Source: Diplocarpon mali (taxonomy: Eukaryota; Ascomycota; Leotiomycetes; Helotiales; Drepanopezizaceae). Taken from it: a DNA stretch of 59,303 nt. The stretch lies in the NCBI GenBank assembly GCA_024741835.1, contig JAENRP010000278.1, positions 1 through 59,303 of the forward strand, written 5' to 3'. The notes beneath the pieces are model-generated. The model saw nothing but the letters and a program-made list of their open reading frames with translations, ran no database searches and was not told the origin of the DNA. Within the stretch, counting starts at the first letter, position 1; each line of letters opens with the position of its first letter. Below, piece after piece: positions 48,804 through 58,985 of this stretch. Position numbers and translations under genes: made by a program.

Positions 48804-50230
48804 GGCTGAGAGGAGACGAGGACAAAACACTACCAAGTTCTGAAGGTGATTTTATTGTACTTGATGGTAGGGATGTAGACAATAAATCGCTATGTTAAAC
48901 TCATGGAGAGGTGTAAAGGTAATCGTTCTGGGGAAGCTGAAGTATCGGCTTGGTTGAAGACAGGCAGGAACGCTCGCGCCAACATGATCCACGAGGCTAG
49001 AGAAGCGAGGACGACCAAATTACAGCGCTTCGAAAGCAAGAAGCGATCCTTCTCGACTCGCATTCCTACAGTTACTTGGAAACTTCCGAAAACTCCAAAC
49101 TGCTATTCATTTCAATCTCTCGGGGACAGAGCATCTTCTGCAATGAGTCTCGAAACCACTTTTCTTCAGATCCGAGATCTTCTTAGGACCAAGCAACTTG
49201 AAGAATCCCATGAATAATCATTTCAAGCAAGAGCCGCAGGCGTGTTTCAAGATCGTCCATTCGGAGATCCCAGCTACCTTATGATATTTTTGTGCTTTGT
49301 TTTGATTCGCTTAAGGGATCGTGTAAACAACGGCCTCTATTGACATTATTTAGGCACCACAGCTCATACAAGCTCATAATGAAATCATTCCTAATCATTT
49401 TGGTAAAATATATAAGTCTCGTATACTTGCATCTATTAAGTTGCTCACTTCGGCGAGGCTCATGACAGTATTATGTTCTTCTCTTTACCAAGATTGGCTT
49501 AACACCGACTTAAACATGCGTTTACAGTTATTTCTTACCAGACTGATTACCGCGATCTAATTTAATCGAATATGCTCGCGGAAATTTTAGAGCGGAACTA
49601 GATTTTTATAAAAATTCGGTAATGATTAATAAAATACTTTCATTCCCACCGAGGAACAAGGGTGACCTATTTTCTGGCGTTCGCTTGTTTTGATTAGCTT
49701 ACAATTTCAGCAAACAATCTCTTGTATCCAATCACCAATGCAGCAATACCTAGACTGAAAATGAACCTCTCTCCCTGGACAGTACTATTGCCAATTTGCA
49801 TGCGAGCAAACTTGGGGGTGCTGTAATTGTTTTGAACCCGACTTGTGTCTGCTTGCCATTAATCTCGCCTTCGAAAGCAATAGAGTTGATACATTGCTGA
49901 GAAAGTAGCGTCATCAAATTTTGAGATAAACTTCGTAGCAGAAACTGCATCTTTGGCAGTGCAAATCAATGAAGAAAATGCTTTCTCTTCTGCCCGAGAA
50001 ATCGCTGTTTCAGGGTAGGGGAAAACCAGCTTTTGATATAGTTGCGTCCTATTGGGCTCAGTTACTACAACGTCAGTTAGACAAGATGACGCCCAGTCTC
50101 CAAACATCCCCTGGAACTTTCACCAAAACGCCAAAAATGCAACCCAGACACCCGCTCAAAGCTAAGATTCCCCTCCTACGCCCGTGTTATGCTCTAAATC
50201 TCCACCAAATTTCTTCTCAGAGACAGCTAT
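48804..50230. other. Intergenic region, no supported gene
   Basis: A plus-strand ORF at 48903-49217 (104 codons, basic, ATG start) and a minus-strand fragment at 50107-49859 have no domain and no support. 49250-49750 is AT-rich. Confidence 0.45.
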
Positions 50231-50928
50231 CTATCTTCTTAGGCTAGATGCAACAAGCCCAGGATCCATGTTTTGTCTCTCCCTTCTCCTCTCCCTTGAA
50301 TGCCTCTGCCGATGATCTGTCAACTTTCCATCTTCAATCTGCTGCTGATTTTTCGTCCTCGATCGCTCGGGTCGATCTTGCCTCTCGCGCTCACGATCTT
50401 GTCGAGCTTTTGCGCGTTCTCTGCTACTGCGACTGGTGTCTGATGCAATGTGTTAGTTGAAAGGCATTCAATCGAAGGGGATAAGACGTACGACTTGCTC
50501 TCGAAGATTTCCCTTTTTGCCTCGCACCAGAATTTGAGCTCGAACCCGAGCCTTCCATCCTTTTATTTCCGCCTCTCTCCTTATTCTTGGGTGGATCCTC
50601 GCCCATGAGTGGGAGAGCCCAGCTGACTGGCGGCAATATAACAGATGTATTCATGATGCTATCCAGCCTTAGCCTCCTCCTAAGCATCTATCATATTGTA
50701 GAAAACTCACAAAGATAGCTTCGTAGCCCCCTTCGACGCCGTCACCCCATACTCAAACCGATTCTTCCACCCCGAACTTGAGTTCCCATTTCCCCACCTC
50801 GCGGCACGGAAGTCTCTCCCTTTGACATTTAGGTAGGTAAGATTGCTGGTCGAGATGTAAAAGCCAGGCGTACGGTTCCCGTCGTTCTTATCGTGCGGGA
50901 GGACAATTGTAAAGGCTAGTTTTGACAT
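50231..50928 (-). CDS. Unrecognised 197-residue protein with Arg/Glu-rich tail
   Basis: Three exons (50928-50711, 50658-50492, 50439-50231) with 52-nt introns splice to a closed frame of 197 residues. The N-terminal 95 residues look like a compact folded domain (LAFTIVLPHDKN, GFYISTSNLTYLNVKGRDF, WKNRFEYGVTASKG) and then SVILPPVSWALPLMGEDPP. The C-terminal half is disordered: a Ser/Gly/Lys segment, then an Arg/Glu/Asp/Gln-rich tail (SRERAKARQDRERERQDR) like that of RNA-associated proteins. There is no signal peptide or membrane segment, which suggests a nuclear or cytosolic role, but I do not recognise the family. The second intron has a strong GTACGT donor and a CTAAC branch site. Confidence 0.65.
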
Positions 50929-52876
50929 TTTATCTTAACTCGCTGGCTGAAACGAAATGGACGGCCGGCACGAAGAGAGGAAAATCCAAGTAGGGACGGC
51001 GCGATCAACAATCAGTGTCTATTCGAACAGCGAGGTAACAAGAGGTGAGAGGGGGGAGTAGCAATAAAAGCAAAAACTTGAGACGAGGAAAGAGAATTCA
51101 CAACCACAACTAATCAAAACATGGCAATGTCAAAGTCCCATCCCTCTCTCGGAGATTCGAGCCAAGCAGGCGGGAAAGGCGCTCCGTCTGATGTCATTGT
51201 TCTATACCAGCACCATTCATGCGCATCTGACTATTGGTAACAACACACGAGTCGGATATTGCCAAAAGAGGGGATCATCCCTGCTGCGGACATCTATTTG
51301 ATCGCGGGAGAGGCCTTGAGCTCACCGCGGATTTGGAGTTCGAAACGCGAGAGGCGAAGACCTCCGTACTCAACTTCGGATGAAGTTGACATATGGGGAG
51401 CCGATGAAGTGGCGATCGACATCAGGAGACCGGGAGGCTAAGTCACGTGACTATGCATGTGATGTATCCTCGTGACTTAGACCAGAGGGAGTGAAGCTGG
51501 CGCATGAGAGTAGATTGTGTGCACGATGAGACGATGTGAAGCATACTGCCAGTACTCGGAGCTGATGTCTACCAATTCCTCGAGACTGGCTAAACACAAC
51601 AAGCGCACTCCACCGATCCATAATTTAAAACAATCAGCTCCTTCAGCAGCCCCACGAACCAGAGCTTCTCAAGATACCCAAATGATCTCTTATGTCTAGC
51701 CAGCATATCCTAATGCAATATTCATCTGCGATTGAAACCTTCATAGCATCAGGGATTTCCCAGGGAAGTCCAGGGGCTGCGTACATACCCGATCCTACTA
51801 GCCTGATGATCGAGGAGAGTTTGATCTGCCAGAACCATAATCTCCAGTTTATATACTATACTTCAAAGCGTCAGTCTGTGCTTTAGCCATCTCCTATGTC
51901 GAGATGATTATCCAGATCTTTACAAATACAGATTTTGGGCTTCTGAAAATGTGGAAACTCCCTGCTGAACAAGTTATATGGGACTATCTTTTGCTGAGCC
52001 CTGACCGCTAAGAAAAGGTTAAGTGCGGCTGTAAATTGTGATCTATGGACAGGCACTTTCAGCTGCAGCCCTTGAAGGCCTATAAAAACATTTTCAATCG
52101 ACTCAGACGTTGCTATAACAGAAATTTATACATAATAATAACCTGGCACCTGCTCCTTTCAAACCTGCGGAGAGAATGAAAAATCCTGTATGCTCACGCC
52201 TCCCACTCGTTTCCGCTTGGCCAGGAGATATAAACAAACAAGAATAGCACGAAAAAACCTGGGAGAGAAACCTAATGCTGATAGAGAGCGTAAGCTATTA
52301 TTCAGCATGTACTCTGCACCAAAAAATCAACTAGAGCCTGTAATTCCTTGTGCTAGCACTGATTCCTGCTTTTGATCGCCAGCTGGCAACTCCAAATGTA
52401 AAGAGTGATCCAAAGCGTACTTGGGATCTTCCAGCTTAAGAAATGCAGGTCTCTAGTTCATTTACTCCGATATGTGCCTATAGCACTTGTCGTGTGGGAA
52501 TACCGGTCCCTGCGGCCCCTGACGAGCCGTGACTGTGAATAGGATTCATAAACGTGAGGAGCAATGTATGAGTGGTTATGCTTGATAGAGTTGGCTCTAA
52601 AAAGGTTGGGATAGCTCTTATGAGTAATAAAGCGGCCCTAAAAAACATGGAGCCACATACAGAAGCAGACGGTTCTTTACATTAGACACACATTGGATCT
52701 CCGCTATTTGAGTTTAAGTGTGAACTTGTCAGACCATAGTTAGCGTTTCTCCCTGACTCCATGCTTTGGCAAAACCAGTGACCTGAAACTGATGGAAAGT
52801 CTTCCCTGGACAAATATCGATTTCAACAAAGCCCTTCGGTCACCACCGAACACCCAATTGCAATTCGCCTATAGTC
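50929..52876. other. Intergenic region, no supported gene
   Basis: A short plus-strand frame at 51121-51240 (MAMSKSHPSLGDSSQ...) could be a 5' exon, ending in a possible GTAACA donor, but no matching continuation was found. 51450-52750 is AT-rich with ORFs under 65 codons. Confidence 0.45.
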
Positions 52877-53641
52877 TCATTCTTCCTTTTCCATATCCTC
52901 ATCCATATCAGGATCTCCTGCTCCAAATAAATCCTCCATATTGCCCTCTCCTTCCTCATCTCTCCCCTCATCGCCCTCGCCCATTTCGACATCCAATCCC
53001 TCCACACTCGCAATTCCGTTGTCAATATCCTCCTCCTCTTCGCTCACTACCCACTCGCCCTTCAATCCCCACGGTACACCCGTCAACACGAACCTCTCGC
53101 TCGGCAGCCTAATCCCCCACTCATTCTGCAGCACCCTAGGCAAGGCAACTCTATTCCTCGCCTGCGCAGTCTCAAGCAAGAACTCCTTACTCAATCCTGC
53201 ACCTCCTCCACCGCCCCCAAATTGATACTGCAATCGACTCTGGATGGCCAACTGCACGGCATTCGAGCTCACCTGGCCATCTGCCTCGCGAAAGCCACCA
53301 CCTGGCGGCGCATCCCTCGCGCGGGTCTGCTGCGAGATGTAAGCATCAGAAGACAGATGTAGAGCATCTGAGAGGATGGAGGAGGAGTGTCGGTATGCAA
53401 AATCGAGGAGTTGGAGGGGGACCCGTTCTTGGTAGGCTGTGCACCCGAGTGAGGAGAGGAGCAAGTGGATGAGGCGCGCGTCGCGGGGTCGTTTGGAGAG
53501 CCCATTATCTTGAAGGGAGGTAAGGGGGACTGTGGGATTTGCTTGGATTGTAGGAGCTGGCTGGGAGGGGAGCGCGGGTTCAGCGACGGGAGGTGAGGTG
53601 TGCCCATTTGTCTGAGACGCGTCGCCGTTGACTTCTGCCAT
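52877..53641 (-). CDS. TAF9: TFIID/SAGA subunit Taf9
   Basis: A single-exon ORF of 254 residues. Taf9 is a histone-H3-like subunit shared by TFIID and SAGA that pairs with Taf6. After a Pro/Ala-rich leader, the histone fold starts at about 50 with RPRDARLIHLLLSSLGCTAY, followed by VPLQLLDFAYRHSSSILSDA. After an insertion, the remaining helix is VSSNAVQLAIQSRLQYQF. The conserved post-fold region includes ALPRVLQNEWGIRLPSERFV and LTGVPW. The C-terminus is strongly acidic (EEEEDID, GEGDEG), and a seven-Gly run sits at 142-148. It is divergent from HIS4, with 527 bp between starts. Confidence 0.93.
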   Translation of the reverse strand: MAEVNGDASQTNGHTSPPVAEPALPSQPAPTIQANPTVPLTSLQDNGLSKRPRDARLIHLLLSSLGCTAYQERVPLQLLDFAYRHSSSILSDALHLSSDAYISQQTRARDAPPGGGFREADGQVSSNAVQLAIQSRLQYQFGGGGGGAGLSKEFLLETAQARNRVALPRVLQNEWGIRLPSERFVLTGVPWGLKGEWVVSEEEEDIDNGIASVEGLDVEMGEGDEGRDEEGEGNMEDLFGAGDPDMDEDMEKEE

Positions 53642-54168
53642 GACGACGCTGGATTGAGGGTATGTAGATGAAGTGGAAGATCTCAGAAGCGGGCTCTCCG
53701 TTCCAAAATTTGGTGTAAGAGCTTTCTAGCTACTACAAGTCTCGCCCTTCGATCCTCTGTGCATATTTCTGCCCTCTGCTCGAGTTGAATGGATGTTCTG
53801 GGGTTTCTCCGAGGATGATGAGTCTGTTGAGCTGTCGTAGTTGATAAGTAGAGTTTGAAGGGACTTCAGAAGATGGATTCGACAGGTAAATACCAAGTTT
53901 ATCGACTGGCAGGTTAAAGTACGACGTAGGTGGAAGGCGACGTCGACTAGGAGTTCTGGCGCAAAGGTGTAATTATCAAGTTGACGAGTTCAGCGCGTAC
54001 CTCACACCTCTACTCGAACCTCTCTAGTGCACCGCACGGTCCACGAGCTTAAACCCCTCCATAGCCTGTTGCCCCTCCAATCCTCAACACCAATGACGAA
54101 TGAGAAAAAGTTTTGAGTCAAAACCAAAAAATACCTTTCCACAATCGCACAACACCATATCCTTCACC
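53642..54168. promoter_or_regulatory. Shared divergent promoter, TAF9 / HIS4
   Basis: A 527-bp region between divergent ATGs. It has a Gcn4-type site near HIS4 (listed separately) and a one-mismatch copy, TGAGTCT, at about 53819. No TATA box is evident. Confidence 0.55.
54114..54120. promoter_or_regulatory. Gcn4/CPC1-type site TGAGTCA before HIS4
   Basis: TGAGTCA is the exact consensus of the amino-acid-starvation activator (Gcn4 in yeast, CPC1/CpcA in filamentous fungi). It is centred in a 15-bp palindrome, GTTTTGAGTCAAAAC, 49 nt upstream of the HIS4 ATG. Cross-pathway control of HIS4 is established in fungi; that this copy is used is inferred. It is close to the start and could lie in the transcribed leader. 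Confidence 0.6.
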
Positions 54169-56942
54169 ATGGATACCAGTATTCCTCTCCCATTCCTCCC
54201 GAGCTTAGATCTCACAAGTGAGGAGGATGGATATGGGGATGGCCTCACTCCAACTCAATTGTCTTATCTAGGATGCGTTCACATTGCTGCCGGCCCTCAG
54301 AGCATCGATACTCTCCTACAATACCTAGAGGAAAACAACGCAATAGAAGCATACGTCGACGTCTCCGCCATTGAATCCGAAGACGATATCTTCTCGATCC
54401 TGAATGCCGGTGCTAAGAAGATATTTGTCAAGTCTACACAGTTGAAGACTCTGGATGCATTTGCGGATCGAGTGGTCCCGATTGTCAACTCTGGAGATTC
54501 GTCGCAGGCGTACCCAAATGGCGTTCTGCTTGCTTCCGAGAACCTCGAGGGAGCGGAGGCGAGCTTGAAAAAATTAGCTACTTGGAACACCAAACCCATA
54601 TATATCACAACATCCTCTACGGATGAAGAGACCATTATCAGCCTCGCGAAGGAACACTCCGCGGTGCCCATCATACTAGCTACGAGTCTGACGGCTGAGC
54701 GAGCTTCTCAAGACAAGATATCTATATCGGCCCTAATTGCAGGAACATGGACATCCGATAGAGCAGACAAGTTGATTGCCACAATGGTCACAGATGAGAG
54801 AGGGATTGCGCTTGGGTTGGTGTATAGCGATGCCATGAGTTTGGCAGAATCGCTGAGGACTGGAACAGGGGTTTATCAAAGCCGGAAACGAGGCTTGTGG
54901 TACAAAGGAGCAACATCGGGGTCTATACAGCACTTGGTCAGAATATCATTGGACTGTGATCAAGATTGCTTGAGATTTATGGTTCGTCAGACAGGCTCTG
55001 GTAAGTTTTGGATAAAGATATGAAAGTCCATACTGACGAGTCCAGGATTCTGTCACTTGCCGCAGCAGACATGCTTTGGTGATCTTCGTGGAATTGCAAA
55101 GTTGGAAAAGACGTTGGTTGCGAGAAAGGCCTCAGCACCGGAAGGATCATATACAGCTCGATTGTTTTCGGACGAGAAGCTTCTGCGCGCAAAGATTATG
55201 GAGGAAGCCGAGGAACTATGTGACGCCAAGACGAAGGAAGAGGTAGCTTTCGAGGCTGCGGATCTGATATACTTTGCTCTTGCCAAGGCTGTCAGCGCGG
55301 GTGTCGGGGTTGCGGACATTGAGCGGAACATCGATGCCAAGAGTATGAAGGTCAAGAGAAGACAGGGAGATGCTAAGGGTAAGTGGGCTGAGAAGGAGGG
55401 CATCACCAATGGTTCTAAACCAGCTGGGGTGAAAGAGATGGTCAAGGAGGCTACTTCAGACCCCAAGTCCAAGGATGACCCTGCTGATCGGAAGAACGGC
55501 CGAATTTCAATGAGACGATATAATGCCGCCACAACATCAACAGAAGAACTCAAGTCTGTGCTGCAACGACCTTCGCAAAGATCCACGCAGACCATTATGG
55601 GGATTGTTAACCCGATCATCAAGAGCGTTCAAGCAGGTGGAGACAAGGCTCTTCTTGAATACACCCACAAATTCGAAAAGGCTACATCCCTCACATCTCC
55701 AGTCCTCAAGGCTCCCTTCCCACAATCACTCATGAACCTCCCGCCCGAAATTATTGAGGCCATCGACATCTCATACGAGAACATACGCAAGTTCCACGCC
55801 GCACAGAAGGAGGACAAGCCTTTGCATGTCGAAACCATGCCAGGTATAGTCTGCAGCCGATTCGCCAGGCCTATAGAGCGCGTTGGCCTCTACGTTCCCG
55901 GAGGAACAGCGGTGTTGCCATCCACTGCTCTTATGCTTGGGGTTCCAGCAATGGTAGCAGGTTGTAAGACCATTGTTCTCGCTTCTCCTCCTCGCGCTGA
56001 CGGCAGCATAACGCCCGAAATTATCTACGTAGCCCACAAAATCGGCGCAGACGCCGTTGTCCTTGCTGGAGGGGCCCAGGCTGTCGCTGCTATGGCCTAT
56101 GGCACCGAGTCAGTGCCCAAGGTCGACAAAATCCTTGGACCTGGAAACCAATTCGTGACAGCAGCCAAGATGTTTGTCTCGAATGACACAAACGCTGGTG
56201 TCGGCATCGACATGCCAGCCGGCCCCTCCGAAGTCCTCGTGATCGCCGATAAGGACGCTAACCCTGCTTTCGTCGCCTCTGATCTTCTCTCCCAAGCCGA
56301 ACACGGCGTCGACAGCCAAGTCGTTCTAATCGCCATTGACTTCTCCGAGAAGGAGCTGGCAGCCATCGAAGAAGAACTTCACAACCAAGCCGTGGCTCTC
56401 CCACGAGTCGACCTGGTCCGGGGCGCAATCGAGCACTCCGTGACACTAGTCGTTAAGGATGTCGCGGAAGCCATGGCGTTGTCTAACGACTACGCACCTG
56501 AGCACTTGATTTTGCAAATGAAAGACGCAGCCAGCGTCGTGGATCTCGTTCAGAATGCTGGATCGGTATTCATTGGTGAATGGACACCTGAGAGTGTGGG
56601 TGATTACTCTGCCGGTGTCAACCACTCTTTGCGTAAGTCGCTGGTCTTTCCTCCTCTCCCTAATCTAAAATTTCTCTCGTCTACTACAGATATATAGTCC
56701 TATATATTTACAAGATAATAATATTGATACTGACGTCTCCAGCAACCTACGGCTACGCTAAGCAATACTCGGGCGTCAACCTCGGTTCTTTCACCAAACA
56801 TATCACCAGTTCCCACCTGACCGCTCAGGGTCTGCGCAATGTTGGCAGCGCCGTCATGCAGCTTGCTAAAGTCGAGGAGCTGGAGGCACACAGGCGGGCT
56901 GTTAGTATTCGTATCAAGTATATGGATGAAAAGAAGATTTGA
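54169..56942 (+). CDS. HIS4: Trifunctional histidine biosynthesis protein (PRA-CH / PRA-PH / histidinol dehydrogenase)
   Basis: Three exons (54169-55000, 55046-56632, 56743-56942; introns 45 and 110 nt) encode 872 residues. The protein catalyses steps 2, 3, 9 and 10 of histidine synthesis. After a fungal N-terminal region, the cyclohydrolase is at about 224-320 ([38 protein letters not shown], with the metal-binding Cys/His). The pyrophosphohydrolase follows at about 325-390 with the acidic EEAEEL. Histidinol dehydrogenase fills 430-872: [25 protein letters not shown] (about 668), [10 protein letters not shown] (zinc ligands, about 692), NDYAPEHL (catalytic Glu-His, about 757) and GVNHSLPTYGYAK (about 799). 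The ATG at 54169 has a good context (CACCATGG); an in-frame ATG at 54100 adds an unconserved tail. All catalytic motifs are intact. Confidence 0.97.
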
Positions 56943-58464
56943 ATTCGAAGATAGAACTGGTTGTGAATATGGATTTGGACTTGAAAGCGGGGCTGGTGTG
57001 GCGCGGTGTAGTGGTGTTCGGATTTAGGAAACATGCAACTCAAAATCGGAACTGGAACGAAAGGGGACGAAGTGGGAAGATTTAACAGGGCGATAGATGA
57101 ATTCTCGAGGCGCATACAAAAAAATGAATTAGATTCTGGATCTGATGTGCATTTTTTAGCAGTGAATATCACTACCGGGCTTATGATTGATTATCGTATA
57201 ATCGCAAATCGGTAGGAAAATTCTATTCCTCTGTCGCACTGGCCTTAAATTCCGCTTTGCCTTGGAGTGCACGTTCCACCTGCATCTACTCGGCTCACCC
57301 AGAATCAGTGCAATGCAGTAAGCGAGAATATGTCAATCATTTGTTTATTCTGAAGCAAACGATTTTTCCAGCTTTGACCAATAAAAAGTGGACGGAAGGC
57401 GAACCATAGCTGAGAATCGATACGATATTGCAGGTTATGTAATGTCCCTTGGAGCAGGCTAGGAGTAATCATTGCACGTCGTAAGGATATCGAGGAGAGG
57501 AGAGACCTTTCGATTATTTATCTATCTCCAGCGTGGGGCTTTGAGAGATAGCGCGTGGGCTTATACTCCAGTATCGCTGGGATTGAAGGCTATACTGTAT
57601 AGTATTGTACTTCGTTTTGACGAGTCGAGGGTCTGCGAGGCGTCGTCACTGCTGCGGCGCCTCTTTTGGATCACTCTCCAGCAAGGTCAAGTAAGATTGA
57701 ATCAGGTAGAAATCCACGTGTGCGGAATAATTTAATCTAGATTTAGATTTAGGTTCAGAATTACTTCAGAAGCACTCGAATGGTTGGATGGAAATCCAGA
57801 TTTGCTAGAAACCCGAAGTTGAGTAGTTGCGTGGGCTTTAAGAAAAAAACACGACTAGCGAGCCAACAGATCTGATGTGTATCTGAGAGCGTTTGCTTTT
57901 TGGATTATAGTAGAGAAGCAAGATCTGAGTTTCTTACCCTCTGTATTGCTTGATTGTATCCAGCGAAAGGCGTCATCTTCAAGAAGAGAAAAGAAAGAAG
58001 TGAAAATAAAAACCCAAGACTACCGTGCCCTAGATGAAGACAAAAGGATCCTTGCCTTTTCCCCAGGTGACTCTGAAATCATGGGTCCTATTGCTTTCTT
58101 TATAGACCGTTCTCGGTCTCGGAAGACCATTTCTCCTTTTATATCATGGGATAGGCTGTATTAGGGTGGTGATCTGAGAGTAGAAACCGTATCCTAGATA
58201 TTCTTCCAGAGAGAGAGAGAGATTCAACGCTTCGCAGAAATCAGGGCGTTTCTCGATTGTCAAAATCTGCCAATTTGTAGACCGCTGGTGAAGCCAAGCG
58301 CCCTGAGAGTCGCCTCGGTTTGGAATTGTTCGGATGAAGCTCTGCAACATGAGCCTGGACTTCGAGCGTCTTGCTCCTTTCTCACCAGGTGACGTGAATC
58401 CGGTTTAGCATCATCCGGAGTTTCGGTATTATATCAGGATAAGAAATACAGCCCTCGAACGCGC
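56943..58464. other. Intergenic region right of HIS4
   Basis: No gene supported. The ORF at 57877-58164 has no ATG at its first codon and no domain. The region is of moderate AT content with a short GAGA run near 58208. Confidence 0.5.
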
Positions 58465-58845
58465 TTAAAACCAATCATCAAACCCAGCTCCCAAACGCCT
58501 CGCTCCGTGAACTCGAGGGAGATAGCCCGCAACATCCTGCCTACTCATATCCTCCAAGCCCGTCAAGATCTGGCGCCGCCCCGCCACAAACTCGCTATCG
58601 GGTGGCGTCCCCGCCGGCGTGCACTCGACGACCGCCGCGACGTTGTCAGGCCCGTCGGCCACGACCCGAATCTCGAGGTGTTTGAGCAGCGCGTCGAATG
58701 TCTGCTCGGGCACGAGGTCGAGGGCGTCAGGAGGGAGCGCGCGCGGCGATAGTCAGCGAGGTTTCAATGTCGATGGCGCCGGTGCAGAGGTCGCAGCTCC
58801 CAGAGAGCACGTCGTTGCTATTGCCGAGTCCCGGAGGAGAGGGCT
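58465..58845 (-). pseudogene. 3' gene fragment cut off by an LTR
   Basis: GC-rich minus-strand sequence with protein-like frames: first SGSCDLCTGAIDIETSLTIA, then, one frame over, ALPPDALDLVPEQTFDALL and VVADGPDNVAAVVECTPAGT, ending GAGFDDWF at 58465. No splice pair explains the frame change, which falls in a GCGCGCGC run near 58737-58745, so a slippage frameshift is likely. Upstream the sequence runs straight into the LTR at 58846, and no ATG remains. I infer a gene whose 5' part was removed or displaced by a retrotransposon insertion. The family is not recognised. Its G+C is higher than that of neighbouring intergenic DNA. Confidence 0.5.
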
Positions 58846-58985
58846 TGTTAGTGACAGAATCGAAAGGTGTAGATTCTAGTTCTAGAGAGCTGAAGTAGTA
58901 TATATACAAGGTAGGCTTACGTAGGCTTACCAAGCCTTAGCCTCCGCTCCGTGTGGTAATCTCCGTACCTTGTATATTTCTAACA
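58846..58985 (-). mobile_element. LTR of a copia-type retrotransposon (140 bp)
   Basis: Starts TGTTAG (58846) and ends CTAACA (58985), the TG...CA inverted termini of LTRs. It contains a second, internal inverted pair, ATATACAAGGTA and TACCTTGTATAT. On the minus strand it is preceded by the purine run GTAGTAGGGGGCA, placed exactly where a polypurine tract precedes a 3' LTR. The element is therefore probably on the minus strand, with its body to the right, beyond the window. A diverged copy is at 32953-33055. Confidence 0.6.

Noticed and set aside
48903..49217. 104-codon basic plus-strand ORF
   Set aside because: No domain, no promoter or splice evidence, AT-rich surroundings; cannot be told from chance.
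57877..58164. 95-codon plus-strand ORF
   Set aside because: Begins with GTG, has no domain, and its lysine-rich stretch follows local A-rich sequence.
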